A stretch of DNA of 34,473 bases from Gammaproteobacteria bacterium (GTDB lineage Bacteria; Pseudomonadota; Gammaproteobacteria; Eutrophobiales; Eutrophobiaceae). Of the stretch, positions 9,119-16,943 are shown one piece after another. The stretch spans positions 1 to 34,473 of the forward strand of contig JAPOQU010000104.1 in assembly GCA_026710545.1 (NCBI GenBank), in the 5' to 3' direction. Position numbers and translations under genes: made by a program. Below the pieces are notes generated by a model. That model worked only from the letters and a program-made list of their open reading frames with translations. It made no database searches and was not told where the DNA came from. Each line of letters starts with the position of its first letter. Position 1 is the stretch's first letter.

Positions 9119-9724
9119 TTAAAACTCTATCCCCTTCTGTGCCTTGACGCCGTGGTGAAAGGCATGGCGGATTTCCCTGACCTCACTGATGGTATCGGCT
9201 ATCTCCAGCAGTTCCGGTACCGGGTCCCTTCCCGTGACGATTACGTTCTGTTTTTCCGGCCTGGCCAGCAGGACCTCGCTGACCGCTGCGGCGGACAGGT
9301 AACCATACTTGAACATATAGGTGACCTCATCGAGGATAATGATGTCGTAAGCCGGATCACGAAACAGTGGAACCGCCTTGTTCCAGACTGCTTCGGCGGC
9401 GGCGATATCCTTTTCCCGGTCCTGGGTATCCCAGGTAAATCCCGTTCCCATGACCAGGTGTTTCACACCCAGTTGTTTGAAAATCGCCTGTTCCCCGGTC
9501 TTCCATTTCCCCTTTATGAATTGTACGACCGCGCCATTCTTGCCGTGGCCCAGGCTCCTCGCCAGGGTGCCGAATGCGGAACTGCTTTTGCCCTTGCCGT
9601 TGCCGTACAGGTAAATGATGATGCCGCGCCGCGTCTTCGCGTCCGCGATTTTGGCGCGCACCTGGCGCTGCTGCTCCTGCATCTTCTGCTTGTGCTCTGC
9701 CGCACTCGTGATTTCTTCAGACAT
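9119..9724 (-). CDS. cobO: cob(I)yrinic acid a,c-diamide adenosyltransferase (CobO/BtuR family)
   Basis: This enzyme transfers the adenosyl group of ATP to reduced corrinoids, making adenosylcobalamin precursors, in both synthesis and salvage. The 201-residue product has the family's P-loop GNGKGKSS at residues 41-48, followed by AFGTLARSLGHGKNGAVVQFIKG, and the conserved DIIILDEVTY and VIVTGRDPVPELLEIADT segments. It begins 40 bases downstream of btuB on the same strand, so both probably sit in one transcript controlled by the cobalamin riboswitch upstream of btuB. With no corrin-ring genes visible here, a salvage role is likely. Confidence 0.95.
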   Translation of the reverse strand: MSEEITSAAEHKQKMQEQQRQVRAKIADAKTRRGIIIYLYGNGKGKSSSAFGTLARSLGHGKNGAVVQFIKGKWKTGEQAIFKQLGVKHLVMGTGFTWDTQDREKDIAAAEAVWNKAVPLFRDPAYDIIILDEVTYMFKYGYLSAAAVSEVLLARPEKQNVIVTGRDPVPELLEIADTISEVREIRHAFHHGVKAQKGIEF

Positions 9725-9764
9725 GCCCGTACCTCACAGGTATTTGGATATTTGGGGGGATATC

Positions 9765-11585
9765 TTATCGGCTCCGGTAATGTAACGACAGGAAAAAATT
9801 CCGGTCGAATGAGTTATAGGTGTTGACGGTCTGGTATTCCTCATCCAGCAGGTTCGCCACCTTCGCCCGCAAGGTCAGGCGCTCGTTGAGGCGGTACTCT
9901 CCCAGGATGTCGATTGTCACGAAACCGTCGACCTTTATCGTATTGGCAACATTATCGTAACGCTTCCCCTCCGCGAGCAGGCGCGCCCCCAGCGTAAACC
10001 TGCCGATGTCCCGTCTCAGGTCGAAAGACAACCGTTCCGTCGCCCGGCGCGGCAGCCGTTTTCCCGACGTTTCATTTTCCGGATCCAGGTATTCCGCGCT
10101 CAACGCGGCGTTCCAGTCACTCCACTGGACGGATATCTCGCCTTCAACGCCGGTCACCTGCGCTTCGTTCACGTTTTCGGGCGCACAGTTAAAAAACCGG
10201 TCGCAGACGGTCGCAATCAGGTCTTCGGCATTGATGTGATACGCCCGGATACTCCACCCGAAGCGCTCGTGACGCCCCCCCAGTCCCGCCTCGTAAGACT
10301 CGGCCGTCTCCGGCTTCAGGTCGGGGTTGCCGAAGAAGGGGAAAAACAGTTCATTGAAGGTGGGCGTCCTGTAAGCCGTACCGTACGAGGCATAAAAGCG
10401 CAGGGAATCCTGCCAGGCATAACTCCAGCCGACGCCTCCCGTGGTCTTGCCGCCGAACACTTCGTCATCATCCCGGCGCACCGATGCGATCAACTGGTGG
10501 CCGTGAAAGTTGACGCCGTACTGCCCGAACACGCCGGTATTATCCCTGCCGGTCAGGGCGTAATCCGTCGAGCTGTCCACCTTGTCTTCCCGGAAATCCA
10601 CACCGAAGGACAGCAGGTGGGAATCGAAAAACGAGATGTCATTCTGCCAGGACAACTGCCGGCGCCGGGTGTCAAAGCGCGAAGAGAAATCGCCCGACGG
10701 CGCGAAATTTTCCGTCTCATCCCGGGCCTCGCTCAAACGCAGGGACGTGTTCCAGTCCTCGAGCGGGTTGAACGAAAGCGAACCGCCCGCAACCTGTTGC
10801 AGGAAGTCGGTCTCGTCCTGGAAGTTGCCGTCGTACCCGGTCGTTCCTTCCGCTCTCATGATAAAGGCATCAATTCTGCCGGTCTCGCTGAAATCATAAC
10901 CCCCGCTGAACTGCACGGAAATGTTGTCATAGCCGTCTTTATCCGGCTGGTCGACGCCGAAGCGGCCGGGGACAGGTTGGCGCGCATCGATGCCGCGGGA
11001 GTCAAACCAGGTAAGCGCCGCGCTGTAGTCGAAGCCCTGGTACTCGCCGCTGACCCCGCCGGTTACTTCAAAGGTATCATAGGAACCGCCACGGGCATCC
11101 AGGCTGAAACGTGGTTTCTCACCCGAACTTTTGCGGGTGAACAGGTGAATCACGCCACCCAGGGCCTCGGATCCCCACAGGCTGGAGCGTGGCCCGCGTA
11201 CGATCTCGATACGCTCTATCATGGCCGGCTGCAGGTGCTCAAAGGCGGCAGTGCCCAGGGCTGCCGATCCGATCCTGACGCCGTCTACCAGAACCAGCAC
11301 ATGGTGGCTTTCGGTGCCGCGCATGCGGATGCCTGTCGTCTTGCCGTAACCACCGCTGACCGTCACGTCCACACCGGCGATCCCGGTCAGTAATTCAGGC
11401 AGGGAATTTACCTGCATTTCCTCAATTTCCTGCCGGTTTATCACGGTGACGGCAGCGGGCAGCCTGTCTGCTTCAATGGGCGCACGCGTCCCGGTGACGA
11501 TGACCTCCTCCTGTTGTGCGGCCTGGATAACAGGTCCGTACAGGCAGACACCGCCAAGCAGCGCCGCTACAAACGTCTTTTTCAT
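9765..11585 (-). CDS. btuB: TonB-dependent vitamin B12 outer-membrane receptor BtuB
   Basis: BtuB imports cobalamin across the outer membrane using TonB energy. The 606-residue product starts with a signal peptide (MKKTFVAALLGGVCLYGPVIQA) and a TonB box (EEVIVTG, around residue 27). The plug domain includes LPELLTGIAGVDV, GIRMRGTESHHVLVLVDGVR and RIEIVRGPRSSLWGSEALGG, and the C-terminal barrel ends in an aromatic strand (FFLSLHYRSR). Size and plug motifs agree with E. coli BtuB. The cobalamin riboswitch 130-300 bases upstream makes the substrate assignment strong. Confidence 0.93.
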   Translation of the reverse strand: MKKTFVAALLGGVCLYGPVIQAAQQEEVIVTGTRAPIEADRLPAAVTVINRQEIEEMQVNSLPELLTGIAGVDVTVSGGYGKTTGIRMRGTESHHVLVLVDGVRIGSAALGTAAFEHLQPAMIERIEIVRGPRSSLWGSEALGGVIHLFTRKSSGEKPRFSLDARGGSYDTFEVTGGVSGEYQGFDYSAALTWFDSRGIDARQPVPGRFGVDQPDKDGYDNISVQFSGGYDFSETGRIDAFIMRAEGTTGYDGNFQDETDFLQQVAGGSLSFNPLEDWNTSLRLSEARDETENFAPSGDFSSRFDTRRRQLSWQNDISFFDSHLLSFGVDFREDKVDSSTDYALTGRDNTGVFGQYGVNFHGHQLIASVRRDDDEVFGGKTTGGVGWSYAWQDSLRFYASYGTAYRTPTFNELFFPFFGNPDLKPETAESYEAGLGGRHERFGWSIRAYHINAEDLIATVCDRFFNCAPENVNEAQVTGVEGEISVQWSDWNAALSAEYLDPENETSGKRLPRRATERLSFDLRRDIGRFTLGARLLAEGKRYDNVANTIKVDGFVTIDILGEYRLNERLTLRAKVANLLDEEYQTVNTYNSFDRNFFLSLHYRSR

Positions 11586-11710
11586 ACCTTCACTCCCGCA
11601 TGAACGAGTTCAGCCAGCAGCAAAGAGGGGAAACGGAGCAGAAAAAATGCCCTATGCCGCCCTCCGCAACATGTCATTAACGTACCGGGAACGAAACCCG
11701 GACCGGTGTA

Positions 11711-11884
11711 CCCAGGCCGGTCTCCGGACTTACAGCGCTGACTGTCTCCAGTCAACGACCCGGACACCTTCCCATGCCAGGCACAGTGGTTAACGTCCGG
11801 GACCAAGGCTGATCACCGTTGCGGGGGCAGTGCTGGAATCGCTCGCAGGAGCTCACCAGGCTTCCCGTTAATCCGGCCGGCGCA
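11711..11884 (-). ncRNA. cobalamin (B12) riboswitch upstream of btuB
   Basis: Read on the minus strand, the btuB leader contains the conserved aptamer blocks in order: ACGGGAAGCCTGGTGAG (around 11853-11869), CACTGCCCCCGCAACGGT (around 11816-11833), the CCACTG segment (around 11784-11789), GGGAAGGTG (around 11765-11773) and the B12 box AAGTCCGGAGACCGGCC (11715-11731). The ends GGCCGG and CCGGCC can form the P1 stem. Adenosylcobalamin binding would repress btuB and cobO. The expression platform is unclear: a short CCGGG/CCCGG hairpin at about 11684-11703 has no T run, so control of ribosome access is more likely. Confidence 0.93.
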
Positions 11885-11950
11885 GTAACACCCCGGCTGG
11901 AAACCTGTATACAAGTCCGGATGGTATAGGATGCAACGCGGCGATACAAA

Positions 11951-11990
11951 TGATTTATCCGCAGATTACGCAGATTATCGCAGATAAAGA
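11951..11990. repeat. single arm of the TCTGCG repeat family (copy 2, solo)
   Basis: The sequence TTTATCCGCAGATTACGCAG continuing with ATTATCGCAGATAAAG matches the left arm of the elements at 5070-5215 and 15871-16130. I find no facing arm in the following 250 bases, so this is a solo or decayed copy. It lies at the junction between the btuB leader and the hipBA segment. Confidence 0.7.
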
Positions 11991-11994
11991 TTAA

Positions 11995-12207
11995 ATGATT
12001 ACTCGCAGGTTACAGGAATGGTGGGGAGATAAGTGTCACCTGTTACCCGAAAGACCAGGAAAAGGATTCGATGAATTGTACATGGTTGCCGGTTTGAATG
12101 AGGAAATTCAGGACACCCATAAATTCACCTGTGTGCGAAAAGATTTCAAACCTGTCCCCGGTGGGATGTCGAAAGTATGCGATTTGTCCTGCCGGCTTGG
12201 CAACTGA
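11995..12207 (+). other. doubtful 70-codon open frame between riboswitch and hipBA
   Basis: An ATG at 11995 opens 70 codons (MITRRLQEWWGDKCHLLPER and onward, ending SKVCDLSCRLGN). No Shine-Dalgarno sequence precedes it, the composition is not protein-like in any recognised way, and it starts against a repeat arm. I do not recognise it. The 285-base stretch 11986-12270 otherwise holds only the hipBA promoter/operator. Confidence 0.15.
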
Positions 12208-12249
12208 TTGTCAATTTAGATTGACAATATAATTATAATATCATAAAAT
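12207..12249 (+). promoter_or_regulatory. hipBA promoter with HipB-type operator
   Basis: A perfect inverted repeat ATTGTCAAT-TTAG-ATTGACAAT (12207-12228) overlaps a near-ideal sigma-70 promoter: TTGACA (12221-12226), 17 bases, TAAAAT (12244-12249). The hipB ATG follows 21 bases later. HTH antitoxins of this family bind such operators and repress their own operon, so autoregulation is inferred. Confidence 0.75.
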
Positions 12250-12270
12250 GTCTATATTAAATGACTTTTT

Positions 12271-12522
12271 ATGACGCTTATGAAACTGACCGAGCTGGGG
12301 CAGATCATTCTCGCCAACCGGGAAGCCCATGGTTTAACGCAAAAAATACTGGCAGACCGTGCCGGCGTAAGCCGGTATACCCTTATTAAACTGGAAAATG
12401 GTCAGGCCAATGATATTCAATTCAAAATCCTGTCCGCAATTCTGTCGGAACTGCACATGACTCTTACGGTGACCGACATTCCGGTGAGCGGCATTACCGT
12501 ATTAGGAGACCAGATGAAATGA
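12271..12522 (+). CDS. hipB: HipB-family antitoxin, XRE-type helix-turn-helix
   Basis: This 83-residue protein is a small DNA-binding antitoxin. The helix-turn-helix spans about residues 10-65 (LGQIILANREAHGLTQKILADRAGVSRYTLIKLENG and the following helix), a classical XRE/Cro fold, and a short hydrophobic tail follows. Its last codons overlap hipA by the sequence ATGA, so the two proteins are translationally coupled. By analogy with HipB it neutralises HipA and represses the operon through the inverted repeat at 12207-12228. Start alternatives are ATG 12271 and ATG 12280 (MKLTEL); neither has a strong ribosome binding site. Confidence 0.85.
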   Translation: MTLMKLTELGQIILANREAHGLTQKILADRAGVSRYTLIKLENGQANDIQFKILSAILSELHMTLTVTDIPVSGITVLGDQMK

Positions 12523-13712
12523 GTACCGAGATCCTGGATGTATGGGTGGGCAATAAGCGAGTCGGGCAGTTGCTTCAGGAAGACCACCACACATACATTT
12601 TTCAGTACCGGGATTTTGCCTCACTGGACCCAAAAAAGGACCTGGTTTCCCTCACCATGCCCGTGCGGGCGAGACAATATGAAACGCAAATTTTAATGCC
12701 TCCCTTTCAGATGGTTTTACCGGAGGGCGCTTTGCTGGAAAACTTGCGTATGCGTTTTGCCAAAGTGATTAATATCAGCAATGATATTCTGCTGCTCAAG
12801 CTGATAGGTAATTATACCATCGGCCGGGTACGCTTCACGGAGGCAGGCAGACCGTTGGATACGGGGGCACAATCCCACTATTCACTGACTGAATTACTGA
12901 CATACCCGGGAACTGAAGACTTGTTCAAAGAACTGATGGACCAGCAGGCAACTCGTTCAGGTGTATCCGGAGTACAACCTAAAGTGTTATGGAATGACTA
13001 CGGTAAGAAAATAGCATTGCCGGCCGGCCGATATATCCTGAAATCAGCGGGGCACGAGTACCCGGGACTAGCGGTAAACGAATATTTCTGTCTCAGGGCT
13101 GCACAAGCCTGCGGCTTGACAACACCTGAATTTCATTTGGCCGATAGTGGAAAAATGTTGGTGGTTGAGCGCTTTGATATTGATAAAAACAATCATCAAC
13201 TGGCATTCGAGGAAGTCTGTGCTCTGCAACATTTGTCCAGTCATGGAAAATATGACAGCAGCTATGAAGCTGTAGCAGAAACTATTCAAAAAACCCCTTG
13301 TGATCCCCCGGGGGAAACCCGCCGGGATTTGTTCAAGTCCATATTGTTAAGCATGATGTTAAAAAACGGTGATGCGCACTTGAAAAATTTTGGCGTCTTA
13401 TATGACAGCACGGAGAGAAAATGGCTGGCGCCTGTCTATGATTTGGTGAGCACCGTGGTCTACCTGCCCAAAGACGTTCCAGCCTTGACTCTTGGGGGAA
13501 AGAAGCAATGGCCTGCTCTTGAAGTGCTGGCTGAATTTGGCTTGCACGTCTGTGGTTTGCGTAAAAAAGACGTACATCAGTGCATTGACGAGGTTAAAGC
13601 CGGCATTATAAAAATCAAACTGCAACTCAAAAAATTCAGCGACGAACATAAGGAATATAGTGAGTTATGTGAACGCATTGCCTGGATAATGAACAACTAT
13701 CCTGGCGTCTGA
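12519..13712 (+). CDS. hipA: HipA-family serine/threonine kinase toxin
   Basis: HipA kinases arrest growth, classically by phosphorylating glutamyl-tRNA synthetase. The 397-residue product has the N-terminal HipA domain (DVWVGNKRVGQLLQ and PVRARQY to LPEGALLENLR), the loop SGVSGVQPKVL (147-157) that holds the autophosphorylated serine in E. coli HipA, a probable ATP-binding lysine in YILKSAG (about 175), VVERFD (215-220), the catalytic loop NGDAHLKNF (283-291) and the metal-binding PVYDLV (305-310). All kinase residues appear present, so it is probably active. It is somewhat shorter than E. coli HipA (440). btuF follows after only 16 bases. Confidence 0.92.
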   Translation: MSTEILDVWVGNKRVGQLLQEDHHTYIFQYRDFASLDPKKDLVSLTMPVRARQYETQILMPPFQMVLPEGALLENLRMRFAKVINISNDILLLKLIGNYTIGRVRFTEAGRPLDTGAQSHYSLTELLTYPGTEDLFKELMDQQATRSGVSGVQPKVLWNDYGKKIALPAGRYILKSAGHEYPGLAVNEYFCLRAAQACGLTTPEFHLADSGKMLVVERFDIDKNNHQLAFEEVCALQHLSSHGKYDSSYEAVAETIQKTPCDPPGETRRDLFKSILLSMMLKNGDAHLKNFGVLYDSTERKWLAPVYDLVSTVVYLPKDVPALTLGGKKQWPALEVLAEFGLHVCGLRKKDVHQCIDEVKAGIIKIKLQLKKFSDEHKEYSELCERIAWIMNNYPGV

Positions 13713-13728
13713 CAGGTCGCAGAATGTA

Positions 13729-14646
13729 ATGAGATTCATAAGCGGATATCTCCTGTTCGGTGTTGTTTTCCTGTCAGCATTCGTGGCGGATGCAAAGACG
13801 ATTGAGGTGGTTGATGACATCGGCCGCACCGTGCAGTTGGACAAACCGGCCAGGAGGATTGTCAGCCTGGCGCCACACATTACCGAGAACCTGTTTTCCG
13901 CAGGTGTCGGGCAATTCGTCGCCGGCGCTGTCAGCTATAGTGATTATCCCATCGAAGCACGCGCTATAGCGTCAGTGGGCGGTTATGACAACTTCGATAG
14001 CGAACTGATCCTGGCCCTGCAACCCGACCTCGTCATCGGCTGGAAGGAGGGGAATCAATTTCACCAGGTGGAGAAGTTAATAGACCTGGGGCTCGCGGTA
14101 TTCGTAAACGAACCACAACGTCTGGCAGATGTGGCCGCGGATATAATCAGGTTCGGTATTCTCGGCGGCAGGGAAGACGAAGCCAGGGCTGTCGCACAAG
14201 AATATCTCGACGGGATTTCCCGGTTACGGGACCAGCACTCGGCGCTGGAAAAAGTGTCCGTTTTCTACCAGGTGTGGCCCAACCCACTGATTACCGTCAC
14301 GGATAGTCAGATCATCGGCAACGTTATTGATCTGTGCGGCGGCAGTAACATCTTTGCCGGACTGGGTTCACCGACACCGCAGGTGGGCAAGGAAGCAGTG
14401 CTGGCAAAAAACCCGGACACCATCATTGTCAGCGGCATGGATGAAGCAAGACCGGACTGGCTGGATGAATGGAAACAATGGTCATTTCTAAAGGCCTCAA
14501 GGTACGATAACCTGTTCTTCATCGATCCGGACATCATTCAGCGCTATACTACCCGGATTTTACTGGGAACAAGGCAACTCTGTGAACTCCTGGAACGGGC
14601 GAGAAAAAATATCCGTCAGACCGGAGCGGGGGGCTCCCTAGATTGA
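13729..14646 (+). CDS. btuF: cobalamin-binding periplasmic protein BtuF
   Basis: BtuF captures B12 in the periplasm and delivers it to BtuCD. The 305-residue product has an N-terminal signal peptide (MRFISGYLLFGVVFLSAFVADA), then the class III binding-protein fold: IEVVDDIGRTVQL, RRIVSLAPHITENLFSAGVG, VGGYDNFDSELILALQPDLVIGW, then FYQVWPNPLITVTDSQIIGNVIDLCGG typical of BtuF. Neighbouring btuB, cobO, a cobT remnant and the nearby ABC pair support B12 as ligand. Its start lies 16 bases after hipA, so it may now be transcribed from the hipBA promoter; it has no riboswitch of its own. The Shine-Dalgarno site is weak. Confidence 0.9.
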   Translation: MRFISGYLLFGVVFLSAFVADAKTIEVVDDIGRTVQLDKPARRIVSLAPHITENLFSAGVGQFVAGAVSYSDYPIEARAIASVGGYDNFDSELILALQPDLVIGWKEGNQFHQVEKLIDLGLAVFVNEPQRLADVAADIIRFGILGGREDEARAVAQEYLDGISRLRDQHSALEKVSVFYQVWPNPLITVTDSQIIGNVIDLCGGSNIFAGLGSPTPQVGKEAVLAKNPDTIIVSGMDEARPDWLDEWKQWSFLKASRYDNLFFIDPDIIQRYTTRILLGTRQLCELLERARKNIRQTGAGGSLD

Positions 14647-14682
14647 CTCAGGTGTGGTTGGGCCGGGGGATCACACCGCCGC

Positions 14683-14770
14683 TCACCAGGCGGCGCCATC
14701 GGCCAGGAAGTTGCGCACCATCTGGTTGGTGACTTCCTGCGGGTAGCCGCTTATGCCGCGGGTAACGAAG
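14683..14770 (-). pseudogene. cobT: remnant of cobT (nicotinate-nucleotide-dimethylbenzimidazole phosphoribosyltransferase)
   Basis: Minus-strand translation just past the fur stop gives GFVTRGISGYPQEV followed by TNQMVRNFLADGAAW and a stop at 14683-14685. CobT proteins carry a very similar block near residue 80 (a DHG motif, then G-[VI]-S-x-Y-P-Q-E-V-T-x-Q-M-V-x-N-F-L-x-G-G-A-A). Only this roughly 28-codon piece remains; the upstream DHG and everything after GAA are gone, and it has no start. The location next to btuF supports that a cobT gene once belonged to this B12 cluster. Confidence 0.7.
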
Positions 14771-14774
14771 CCTG

Positions 14775-15185
14775 TCAGGCCTGATTTTCCTTGGGCCTCA
14801 CGTAGAGCACCAGGCTATGGTCCTGCAGTTCGTAACCGTGTCGTTCCGCTATCTCCTTTTGCAGTTTTTCGATGTCCTCATTTTCGAACTCGATGACTTT
14901 ACCGGTCTTGACACAGACCATGTGATCATGGTGTTCACCGTGATCCAGTTCAAACACGGAATGGCCTGAATCGAAATGATGACGGATTACAAGTCCGGCG
15001 CCCTCGAACTGGGTGAGCACCCGGTAGACGGTGGCCAGGCCAACGTCTTCACCGGCGTCGAGCAGGGCTTTGTAGACGTCCTCGGCACTCACGTGCTTTG
15101 TTGCCGACGCCTCCATGATTTCCAGTATCCGGATGCGCGGCAGTGTCGCCTTCAGACCTGCTTCTTTAAGAGACTTGCTGTCCAT
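14775..15185 (-). CDS. fur: ferric uptake regulator Fur
   Basis: Fur is the iron-responsive repressor. The 136-residue product has an N-terminal winged helix (LKEAGLKATLPRIRILEIM, HVSAEDVYKALLDAGEDVGLATVYRVLTQFEGAGLV) and a C-terminal dimerisation domain with the metal ligands HHFDSGHSVFELDHGEHHDHMVC. Only one cysteine of the CxxC pair remains (MVCVKTGKVIEF), as in Pseudomonas-type Fur, so the structural zinc site of E. coli Fur is absent. It is divergent from bamE, a common fur-bamE arrangement in gammaproteobacteria. Its 3' end abuts the cobT remnant. Confidence 0.97.
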   Translation of the reverse strand: MDSKSLKEAGLKATLPRIRILEIMEASATKHVSAEDVYKALLDAGEDVGLATVYRVLTQFEGAGLVIRHHFDSGHSVFELDHGEHHDHMVCVKTGKVIEFENEDIEKLQKEIAERHGYELQDHSLVLYVRPKENQA

Positions 15186-15333
15186 ACGGTATTTCGTGCC
15201 TGTAATTCATTAATCCTGATATCACTTTCAGAGTTGAGTATACTGCATGTCGGTGAGAATGTCGTAAATTCCGGGCCGGATGCCCCCGCGATCCGGAAAC
15301 TTAGTGGAACCTGATATTGAGATAATACGCCGG

Positions 15334-15870
15334 ATGAGATTTTTGCTACCAGTACTTGCGCTTTGCCTCGCTGCGTGCAGCCACGAAGGAACCTTCAAGT
15401 TGCCGGGAGTTTACCGGATAGACATACAGCAGGGCAGTATTGTCGACAACGAAATGCTGTCACGGCTGAAACCGGGTATGGACAAGAACCAGGTGCAGTT
15501 TATCATGGGAACGCCGCCGTTAGTCGATCCTTTTCATACTAACCGCTGGGACTATGTCTATACCTTTTCCAAGGGCGGCCGCCAGCGGGAACAGCGTCAT
15601 ATCACGTTGCATTTCGAAGATGACAAACTGGCCTACATCGACGGTGACGTCGTCCCGGGACTTGAAAGACCCGAGGAGATAACAACTAAAACCACAACGA
15701 TCGTTGACGTCCCCATAAAGAAATACAAGCGGCGCGGCTTCTTCGGCAAACTGTTCGACAAACTGCCGTTTACCGGCGATGACGCCGAAGCAGAACCACC
15801 GGAAAAGGAGCCGGATCAGGAAACCGCTGAGCCTGACACCCAGGTCGATGAAGGTCTGTCAGGCCCCTGA
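15334..15870 (+). CDS. bamE: outer-membrane assembly lipoprotein BamE (SmpA/OmlA)
   Basis: BamE is a lipoprotein of the BAM complex that folds outer-membrane proteins. Start at 15334 is chosen because it begins a lipoprotein signal MRFLLPVLALCLAAC with lipobox LAAC; an upstream in-frame ATG at 15280 would bury the signal. The mature part has the SmpA/OmlA core: YRIDIQQGSIVDNEMLSRLKPGMDKNQV, FIMGTPPLVDPFHTNRWDYVYTF, ITLHFEDDKLAYIDGD. A long low-complexity, acidic tail (about 60 residues rich in E, P, D) is longer than in E. coli BamE (113 residues). The stop codon abuts a TCTGCG-type repeat element. Confidence 0.93.
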   Translation: MRFLLPVLALCLAACSHEGTFKLPGVYRIDIQQGSIVDNEMLSRLKPGMDKNQVQFIMGTPPLVDPFHTNRWDYVYTFSKGGRQREQRHITLHFEDDKLAYIDGDVVPGLERPEEITTKTTTIVDVPIKKYKRRGFFGKLFDKLPFTGDDAEAEPPEKEPDQETAEPDTQVDEGLSGP

Positions 15871-16130
15871 CAGATTTATCCGCAGATTACGCAGATTAAC
15901 GCAGATAAAGTTCCTGTTGTGTCCCGGCAGCCGGCAGAATGGTGCGTCTATGGGCGTTAGCAGTAATCCTGGAGTTACACAAAAAAGATTCCGAACTTAT
16001 TTGTTATGCTTGTTGTTTGTGATTGCATTTTGAGACAACGAGATACATATTTCATCTGCGTTAATCTGCGTAATCTGCGGATATACATCTGCGGATATAC
16101 ATCTGCGGATATACATCTGCGGATAAATCA
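15871..16130. repeat. TCTGCG-family terminal inverted repeat element (copy 3) with 14-bp tandem array
   Basis: The left arm (about 15873-15910: GATTTATCCGCAGATTACGC and onward) and the right arm (from about 16052: ATCTGCGTTAATCTGCGTAA) are inverted copies. The right arm is extended by three perfect tandem units of ATCTGCGGATATAC (16073-16114) plus a partial fourth. The element fills the whole 257-base gap between bamE and btuD, touching both stop codons. No gene lies inside; the interior differs from the copy at 5070-5215. Confidence 0.8.
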
Positions 16131-16943
16131 TTCAGGGAAATAGTACTTCCGGCCCCCGCCCGTCAGTTCGCACACCGGGTGCCGGTACAGGTCTTCCAGG
16201 TTGGCCTTGTTTATTACCGTTGAGACCTCGCCGCACAGCATCTGTCGGGCGCCCGGCATCAGTATTGCGTGACTGCAATACCGGCTGATCAGGTTAACGT
16301 CGTGCAGCACCATCAACAGGGCGCCGTTCCTTTCCCTGACACGCTGTCCTATCAGTTCGAGGACTTGTATCTGGTGGTGAAAATCAAGGTGGTTGGTCGG
16401 TTCATCCAGCAGCCATAGCCCCGGGTCCTGTAGAAACAGGGTCGCAATAGCCAGGCGGCGCCGTTCACCGCCCGACAGGGTGTCCACCTGCCGGTCCTGC
16501 ATCTGCGCCAGGTTCAATTGCGCCAGGGCCGCGTCTGCCAGGGCAATATCTTCGCGCTGTCCCGGCGGCCAGAACGTCTGATAGGGATACCTCCCCGTCA
16601 ACACGGTTTCCTTGACCGTCGCCGGAAACGTATCCTGGCTGTCCTGGAACAGTACGCCGAGCTTGCGGGCCAGGTGCAGGCGTTTGTAATCCTGCAGGTC
16701 GACCTCATCCACCTTGATGCGGCCGCTGACCGGTGTTCTCAACCCGGCCAGGGTATGCAACAGGCTCGTTTTCCCGACGCCGTTGCCGCCCAGTATCCCC
16801 CAGTGCTCTCCTGACCTGATATCCAGGCTGAAATCCCGGCAGATCTGTTTCGGCCCGGCGCGCACGGTTAATCCTTCAGCGCTCAGGGTAACCGTTTCCT
16901 TGAAACCGCCGGTTCGGCTCGTATTGCGGGTTGCCGGGTTCAT
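16128..16943 (-). CDS. btuD: ABC transporter ATP-binding protein, BtuD/FecE-type (probable B12 uptake)
   Basis: This is the ATPase of a class II importer. The 271-residue product has Walker A GGNGVGKTS (in GILGGNGVGKTSLLHTLAG), Q-loop LFQDSQDTFPATV, ABC signature TLSGGERRRLAIA, Walker B LWLLDEPTNHLD and the switch histidine LMVLHDVNL. It overlaps the permease gene by four bases (ATGA). FecE, FhuC, HmuV and BtuD are hard to tell apart by sequence, so B12 specificity rests on the nearby btuF, btuB, cobO and riboswitch. Its stop codon touches the repeat element. Confidence 0.8.
   Translation of the reverse strand: MNPATRNTSRTGGFKETVTLSAEGLTVRAGPKQICRDFSLDIRSGEHWGILGGNGVGKTSLLHTLAGLRTPVSGRIKVDEVDLQDYKRLHLARKLGVLFQDSQDTFPATVKETVLTGRYPYQTFWPPGQREDIALADAALAQLNLAQMQDRQVDTLSGGERRRLAIATLFLQDPGLWLLDEPTNHLDFHHQIQVLELIGQRVRERNGALLMVLHDVNLISRYCSHAILMPGARQMLCGEVSTVINKANLEDLYRHPVCELTGGGRKYYFPE

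Noticed and set aside
10236..11393. 385-codon plus-strand frame opposite btuB
   Set aside because: Antisense shadow of btuB in GC-rich DNA; no recognisable domain or ribosome binding site.
11582..11949. Short open frames across the btuB leader
   Set aside because: They are overlapping frames of a conserved cobalamin riboswitch with no translation signals.
15186..15333. Fur box in the fur-bamE gap
   Set aside because: Only short AT-rich matches; no 19-base site close to the GATAATGAT consensus was found.
16073..16130. CRISPR array
   Set aside because: The 14-base units are contiguous with no spacers and no cas genes nearby.
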